From Lithobates sylvaticus (taxonomy: Eukaryota > Chordata > Amphibia > Anura > Ranidae): 64,000 nucleotides of DNA. A program made the translations under genes and the position numbers. The notes beneath the pieces are model-generated. The model did not search any database, was not told where the DNA came from, and saw only the letters and a program-made list of their open reading frames with translations. Every line of letters starts with the position of its first letter. Positions within the stretch are counted from its first letter, which is position 1. Positions 57,747-64,000 of this stretch are shown here, in pieces. The stretch spans positions 85,838,468 to 85,902,467 of the forward strand of contig CM053033.1 in assembly GCA_028564925.1 (NCBI GenBank), in the 5' to 3' direction.

Positions 57747-58868
57747 TGGGGTTGATTTAATAAAACGGGAGAGTGCAAAATCTGGTGCAGCTCTGCTCTT
57801 CCAGGTTTTACTGTCAAACCTTAACCAGTTACGGACCGCCCACCGGAGATGCACTGCGTCAGGGCAGCCCGGCTGTGTGAAACAATGTACCTCTACGTTG
57901 GCTGCGCTCCCTGGTCTGTGGCACGAGTGCACCCGCCGGCGACCCGCTCCCGCCGGTCAGTGGGTCTAGTGGCCATGATGGCTGCCGGCCACCTGCGATC
58001 GTTCAGGAAAATTACAGAATGGCGGTCTGCCTATGTAAACAAGGCAGACCGTCGTTCTGTCACAGACAAATAGAGAGATCTTGTGTTCCTACTAATCAGG
58101 AACACATATCTTTCTATTTGTCTAGTGCACCCATCCCCCACACAGTTAGAAAGCACTCCCAGGGAACACATTTAACCCTTTGATTGCCCCTGATGTTAAC
58201 CCCTTCCCTGCTAGTGTCAATTATACAGTGTCAGTGCATTTTTTTTTTTTAGCACGGATCACTGTATTGGTGTCACTGGTCCCCAAAAAGTCTCACTTTG
58301 TGTCCAGTTTGTCTGCCGCAATGTCGCAGTCCCGCTAAAAAACGCTGATCGCTGCCATTACTAGTAAAAAAATTATAAGACGCTAAATCTATCCCAGTTT
58401 GTAGATGCAATAACTTTTGCGCAAACCAATTACTATACGCTAATTGGGATTTTTTTTTACCAAAAATATGTAGCAGAATATAAATTGGCCTAAATTGATG
58501 AAGAAATTTTGCTTTTATACATATTTTTATTGGATATGTTTTATAGCAGAAAGTAAAAAATATCGGGTTTTTTTTTTTTTTTTTGTTTATAGCTCAAAAG
58601 ATAAAAACGGCAGAAGTGATCCAATACCACCAAAAGAAATCTCTATTTGTGGGAAAAAAAAGGACATCAATTTTGTTTGGGTACGTCGCCTGACCACGCA
58701 ATTGTCAAAGTAATGCAGTGCCGTATCGCAAAAAATGGCCTGGTCATTAAGGGGGTAAATCCTTCCGGGACTGAAGTGGTTAATTGAACAAGCTGAAATT
58801 AGAAGCCGATTGGCTACTATGTACAGCTGCACAGATTTTCCACTCTCCAGTTTAATAAATCAACCCCA
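57747..58868. mobile_element. MITE with GGGGTTGATTTAATAAA ends, split by a TTAA element
   Basis: TGGGGTTGATTTAATAAAAC (57747) with GGAGAGTG just inside is mirrored by CACTCTCCAGTTTAATAAAT then CAACCCC (58843-58867). The host MITE would be about 160 bases without its insert. Confidence 0.75.
57821..58783 (-). mobile_element. TTAA-flanked element family 1, copy h
   Basis: TTAA at 57821-57824 and 58780-58783. Ends CCAGTTACGGACC and GGGACTGAAGTGG. Core: AATACCACCAAAAGAAATCT and AATAACTTTTGCGCAAACC. Inserted in the 57747 MITE. More diverged than f and g. Confidence 0.8.
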
Positions 58869-59911
58869 TTCTGCTGAAAGAAGGCTTTGCTGTGCATGGC
58901 ACTGGCAAACACCACACCCCTGTTTGGAATGGTTTCAGATCACTGTCCACGTGCTCTTAAACTTCATATCAAGCTGTTTCTGATGGACCCACATAGAAAT
59001 ATATCAGGCTTGATAGTGTTGAAAGATGACAGCCATTGGCATACTGGTCACCCATCTCACATTACATGTTCCTTTGTGGAGCCAGGGATATTGTTCCTTT
59101 TGATATTTGCAACATTATTACATTGCCTGTCTGCCCTGATTTGAAAATGGTTAGTAGGCAAAGTGGTCTAATTATTTAAATACAGAGAGTGGAGTTTGGG
59201 GGGTATAGATGTATGTATTGAAGAATCTCTCAAAGAAAAAAAAAAAAGAAGAACTTTAGCATAAAATATATCAGCTAGTTTTTACAAAGTACCTGGAGCT
59301 GCATATTCACTGTGGAACTGAACTAGTACCCTGTATGTTTCTTGATCCAGTTGAAGTGTTGTAGTTATGTACTTGCAGTATTTGTAAATTAGGCAAATTA
59401 CTGTCTTTTAAAGTTTTTTTTTTTCTTTATAACCAGCTTAAAGCAGAACTCCACTCTCTCAATCAACATTGACTTTTTTTTTTTTTTAATCCCTATGCTG
59501 CTAGCATTAGTAAATAGATATGAACCCATATTACATTTCCTTATATACATTTTTTTTCCCTTCAGTTACTTTCTGGTTTCCAGGTCTAGGCAAATGATGT
59601 CATACATCCCAGGAGTCTTCAGGAAGGGAGGAGGGGGTTTCTCAGCTAAGCATGCCTCCTGCCTGCATGTCTGACCCAAGGGCAGATGGATTTCAGGAAG
59701 TAAATATTAATTGAATCATCTGCCTTACTCAAGATAGCCACTGGCAGACATGCTAGGGAGGTGTTTTTCAAAGTGATTTCTCAGCAAAATAAAGCATGGA
59801 GACGTGCAGAACTGCCAAACATATTAATTTGTACAGTAATATATATCCTTTATTAAAATAGATGGTTGAGATTAGAATACTTGGCACGTTTCCATACCCT
59901 TTTTACAACAC
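58869..59911. other. Intronic DNA; partial TTAA-type end
   Basis: TTAAAGCAGAACTCCACTC at 59439 resembles the end of a family-2 element, but no matching right end was found. Otherwise nothing seen. Confidence 0.35.
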
Positions 59912-60185
59912 TGAGGCCAGGTTCACATATGTGTGGCCACTGTTTCCAGCCTGGGGTCCGGTGTGTTCCTGTTTACTGGTTCAGGTACGATTCAGGTCTG
60001 ACTTTTTGCCTGAATTTGCACCTGAATCAGACCCATAAACGCACAGGACCCTTTTGGAATTCGCACCACGGCCACCCCGGACGTGTGTGAACCGGCTCCA
60101 TTGAGAGCTGGTCACAGTTGCAAGTCATGCAAATTGGATGTGATGAAAACCACATCCATTTCTCACATATGTGAACCCAGCTTCA
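59912..60185. mobile_element. MITE with GGTTCACATATGTG ends
   Basis: TGAGGCCAGGTTCACATATG and CATATGTGAACCCAGCTTCA are 20-base inverted ends with few mismatches; an inner GTGTGTGAACCGGCTCCA at 60083 adds a second nested end of the same class. Confidence 0.65.
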
Positions 60186-60539
60186 ATGTTATGCTCTGGT
60201 ATTTATTATCTGATCTGTCCTGTTCCCTCAAGAGAAATAACCCTCTTTTAAATATATTATCTGATCTGTCCAACTCCATCAATTGGAATAACCACCTTAA
60301 AAATTACAACCATTCAACAGAACAGTCAAAATGTCCTGATGCTGTTGTGTGAGGTATACCCTACCTGTCATTGAAGTATGGAGAGGTATAAGGCCCATGG
60401 GATGAAGACAGAGAAGATGCTGAACTAGTTTAGCTGCCTGCCCATTCATAAGAACAAACACAAAATTGACACACTAAAGAGAGGTCAATTGCATAATAAG
60501 CATGTAGCTGCATAAGCTGTTTCTAGTTGTTGGTATTCC

Positions 60540-60999
60540 TTAAAGTGGAGGGCCACCCTAAAAAAAAAAAAAAATGTATAGCATTAATATTCTTAAAAAA
60601 AAAAAACAACATTTGAAATGTATTTTTTTATCTTACCAGAAACCTCTGTTGCTAGGTAGTCTTCCTAATCTGCCTCTTGCTACTGCGCGGTGATCTTCAG
60701 TCTTCTCTCCGCCTCACGTTGTCTTCTGGGGAAGGTGATGCGTGTGTTGTGGGAACTGTGTGTGTCCCAGAAACGACTCTTGCATGCGCAGTAGGAAACG
60801 GGCAGTTAAGCCGCAAGGCTCCACTGCCTGTTTCCCTTAGTGAGGATGGCGGCGCCAGGACACAATACGAGTGACGTATCGGCCGCGGGGGGGGGGGGGC
60901 AACATTGCGGGCGCTCTGGACAGGCAAGTGTCTTTAAAAGTCAGCAGCTACAGTGCTGACTTTTATAAAAATATTTTTTCCGCTGGGATACCCCTTTAA
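60540..60999. mobile_element. TTAA-flanked element family 2, copy 3
   Basis: TTAA at 60540-60543 and 60996-60999. Ends AGTGGAGGGCCACCC and GGGATACCCCT. The interior has AAAAGTCAGCAGCTACAGTG (60935) and a G-run at 60886. Confidence 0.65.
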
Positions 61000-61069
61000 C
61001 CTATATTTATCTTGAATGAGTCAATCAACTGCTTCAGATGTGGAACATTGTCTTTCAAGCACAGCACTC

Positions 61070-61303
61070 TAGTTATATGTAAGGAGGAGCTCCGGCGTGT
61101 TCGCATAGGGCACATGCATAGCCCACCAGTATGACGGCACTGCGCTGCGCTAATCACAGGCAGTGAGACATTTCCCGATCTCTGCAGCGGCGCATCGGGA
61201 AAATGTCTCACTGCCTGTGATTAGCGCTCTGCAGTGCCGACTTCCTGGCGGTCTCTGCACGTGCCCTATGCAAACACGCCGGAGCTCATCCTTAGTTATA
61301 TGT
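61070..61303. mobile_element. Palindromic MITE, copy 2, with 11-bp duplication
   Basis: TAGTTATATGT at 61070-61080 and 61293-61303 flanks 212 bases. The ends AAGGAGGAGCTCCGGCGTGT and the mirror GCCGGAGCTCATCCT pair over about 33 bases (then GTTCGCATAGGGCAC), and the centre is the same TAATCACAGGCAGTGAGACA palindrome as 42846. A 9-11 base duplication with long inverted ends fits Mutator-like elements; class inferred. Confidence 0.8.
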
Positions 61304-61558
61304 TGAGAAGGAGCAGAAAGGAGTTTGTACTTCATTCTTACAATGAGGAATGTTTTGTATACTAAAGCTGGACACACACTGTACAACGTTCTTTAGTTTT
61401 TTTCCTTTAGATTTAACAAAACCATATAATATGAGGTCAAACCTAAACACTTTCAATTTGTATGCAGTAAGGCGGGCCCTTGCACTACATAGTTGAAGGT
61501 AAATCTAAAGGAAATCTAACAACAAAAGTTGTATAGTGTGTATTCAGCTTTTAGGTGT

Positions 61559-62528
61559 TTAACCACTTCCTGACCAGCCGCCGCAGTTATAGTGCGGCAG
61601 GTTGGCACAGCTGCGCGAGCCGTCGTAGCTGTACGTCGGCTCTTTAAGATGCTTTAGCAGGCGCGCACGCACAGCGTGTCCCCGGAGCCAATGCGCGTTG
61701 TTTGGCGGGCGCGATGACTGCCAGGCACCCGCAATCGCTCATGACAGAGCGAGAACAGGGATCTGTCTGTTTAAACACACAAATGCTGGTTCTGTCAGGG
61801 GAGAGGAGACAGATATTGTGTTGCTTCTAAGTAGGAACAATGATCTCTCTCCTCCTCTAGTCAGCCACATCCCCCCTACAGTTAGAAACACAGTTAAACC
61901 CATGGTCGCCCCCTAGTATTAACCCCTTCCAGGCCATTGACACTTATGCAGTAATCAGTGGCTATGATTAGCTCTGATTAGCTTTAGCTCTAATCGCTGT
62001 ATAAATGTCACAAAAATGGTCAAAAGTGTCCGATGTGTCCGTCGCAATGTTGCAGTCCTGATAAAAATCGCTGATCACCGCCATTACTAGTAAAAAATAA
62101 AATGATAAAAATGCCATAAATCTATCCCCTATTTTGTAGACGCTGTATCTTTTGTGCAAACCAATCAATATACGCTGATTGCGGCTATGTTTTATTTTTT
62201 TTTACCAAAAATATGTAGAAGAATACATATTGGCCTAAACTGAAGAAGAAATTGTTTTTTTTATTTAAATTTTTTTGGATATTTATTATAGCAAAAATTA
62301 CAAAATATTGTCGCTCTTTTTTTTGTTTATAGCGCAAAAAATAAAAACCGCAGAGGTGATCAAATACCACCAAAAGAAAGCTCTATTTGTGGGGGAAAAA
62401 GGACATACATTTTGTTTGGGTGTAGCATTGCACAAGTGCGCAATTGTCAAGTAAAGCGACGCAGTGCCGTATCGCAAAAAATGGCCTGTCAGGAAGGGGG
62501 CAAATGCTTCCGGGGCTGAAGTGGTTAA
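61559..62528 (-). mobile_element. TTAA-flanked element family 1, copy i
   Basis: TTAA at 61559-61562 and 62525-62528. Ends CCACTTCCTGACCAG and GGGGCTGAAGTGG. Core: CGCTGATCACCGCCATTACT, TTTGTTTATAGCGCAAAAAA, AATACCACCAAAAGAAAGCT. Confidence 0.85.
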
Positions 62529-62666
62529 GGCCTCCTTAAGTCCTTTGTGCTTGCATGCTGTTTCTCAATTGTCATGGCAATGCTAAGATTTTGGGTGGTA
62601 GGGGAGTTGTCATTCAAGCACCTCAGAACATATTTGTGATATCAAATTCTTCCATGCACTTTCTCC

Positions 62667-63060
62667 TTAGGTCCCTTTCACACCTAAGCATTTTTTAGGC
62701 GCTACATCGCTAAAAATAGCACCTGTAATGTGCCTGAAAAAAGCGGGGTCCTTTATCTCCAGTGTGAAAGCCGGAGGGCTTTCACACTGAAGTGGTGCGC
62801 TAGCCGTATGGTAAAAAAAGTCCTGCTAGCATTCACTGCTCCTATACCGCTCCTACCCATTGAAATCAATAGGACACTGCGGTAATACCGACGGCAAAGC
62901 GCCGCTGCGTGGGGTTTTAACCCTTTTTTGCCCGCTAGCGGGGGTTAAAACGACCCCGCTATCGGCCGAATACCGCTGCTAAAACGACGGTAAAGCAGCG
63001 CTAAATATATCGCTGCTTTACCGCCGCCGCCTCCACCGCCCCAGTGTGAAACCGGCTTTA
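62667..63060. mobile_element. MITE with CCCTTTCACAC / GTGTGAAACCGGCTTTA ends
   Basis: CTTAGGTCCCTTTCACACC pairs imperfectly with CCAGTGTGAAACCGGCTTTA. The interior is rich in CCGC/GCGG and includes GCTTTCACACTGAAG. Same TTCACAC class as 2853 and 54700. Confidence 0.6.
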
Positions 63061-64000
63061 GAGTTGCCATATAAACAATTGGCAAAGGAGTAATTGTGAT
63101 GGGGCAGGAATTGGGACAAGCAGCAGGATTACCATCCCTTTTCAGAAGTGCACTAAAACCTTATTCATTGCCCTTTTTTTTCAACTTCTCATTTTCTCCA
63201 AAGGTATGGACTGTTCTGCCCTTCTCAGTGGTGGCCTACCCTATAACTGGACCCAACAGTCATCAACTCACTAGTAGTAATGTAAAGGGTTTTATTAGGG
63301 CTGGCCAAAACTGGCTCTGTAAGGAAGAACTGGATTAACTGGCTCAGCAATGACAGGATTAACAAAGTATCAAATATTGGAGCAATTATAAGTACAGCTC
63401 GATACATGCCAATGTTTTCATCTTTCACCACAAAGCAGACATTTTAGGAGCATTAAATCTGAGCAGTCTTTTATAAATATTTTTTTAAATATACTTAAGG
63501 TCTTCTAAAGTGTTTCTGATTTTAAATACCTATTTGAGCTAATCAAACCTTTAAAAAAAGTTCCAATAAAGATTGTCAAATACTCAGCAAAGCTTCTAAC
63601 AGTCTCATTTTTAGCAGGGTTGTTGGGGGTTTTTGAATGCCAGAAAGAACAGAACTTTCCTACTATCCCCTGTTCTTGTAAAGTCAGTGTAACTCTTTAG
63701 GAAAATTAAGTTGCTGATTGGTCATGACCTCTGTTGACCAACTGACTGATATGATCCTCCTATGCAGGGGATCCAGGCAACCTATTGGCACAGCATAGAG
63801 TGAATTAACTAGCTTTGTTTGTTTTTTTCTGAGCGATCCCTTCCTGCTTGTGACTTGACGTCACAGAGTTTTATTGCCATGCTGTATTCTTTATGAACAG
63901 ATTATAAACACTGGGAATGCTGAAGCCCAATAAAATAAACAATGTTTTCCGACAATGCTGATCCAGAGGGCTTTATTGGTGACATAAATTCTCCAGTTTA
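63061..64000. other. Intronic DNA to window end, nothing recognised
   Basis: Presumed RALGPS1 intron. No exon or named repeat seen. Confidence 0.4.

Noticed and set aside
1-64000. Nested ANGPTL2 gene on the opposite strand, expected from mammalian RALGPS1
   Set aside because: No coiled-coil or fibrinogen-domain exon was found on either strand; it probably lies in another part of the gene or outside the window.

Overview
The window looks like intronic DNA from a large-genome frog, most likely a ranoid/ranid anuran. The evidence is vertebrate GT-AG exons of a RasGEF gene, Tx1-type L1 LINEs, a DIRS gag fossil, a Penelope-like element, fish-like Tc1 transposons and very many short inverted-repeat transposons of amphibian style. 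Species assignment is inference. There is no bacterial content, operon or CRISPR array.

The only host gene I can support is on the + strand. Three consecutive in-phase coding exons (24974-25057, 40666-40755, 42245-42337) encode 89 residues of a CDC25/RasGEF domain that best match RALGPS1, a guanine-nucleotide exchange factor for Ral GTPases. The introns between them are about 15.6 kb and 1.5 kb. The flanking introns run off both ends of the window (at least 24.9 kb upstream and 21.6 kb downstream), so essentially all the rest is intron filled with repeats.

Layout: 1-1120 and 2851-3932 hold GC-rich palindromic repeats, the first with a symmetrical two-way promoter-like core. 1122-1540 is the end of a Tc1 copy. 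4410-6465 is an inverted pair of TTAA-flanked elements with a tiny L1 insertion between them. 7627-8080 is a 37-bp minisatellite. 8287-12023 carries three TTAA-flanked elements. 12062-21829 is an old minus-strand L1 invaded by a MITE, a TTAA element and a younger, almost full-length L1 (15731-21611). 23334-24268 is another TTAA element. 24974-25057 is exon A, followed closely by a hairpin repeat. 26234-26690 is a 24-bp minisatellite. 27540-29968 has DIRS-like remains. 29971-38566 has two TTAA elements, one split by a 5'-truncated Penelope-like element encoding a GIY-YIG endonuclease, plus a hAT MITE between them. Exons B and C lie at 40.7-42.3 kb. 42.8-45.5 kb has a palindromic MITE, a tRNA-derived SINE and a decayed Tc1 transposon. 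47457-53364 has an old L1 invaded by a 4-kb L1. 54-64 kb is a mixture of MITEs, a long inverted repeat and two more TTAA elements.

The most striking pattern is nested, datable insertion. Nine copies of one TTAA-flanked family (about 7.8 kb in total) and several smaller TTAA families have inserted into LINEs, MITEs and a DIRS fossil, and have themselves been hit by later retroelements. Many junctions carry visible target-site duplications. No autonomous transposase for the TTAA families is present in the window.
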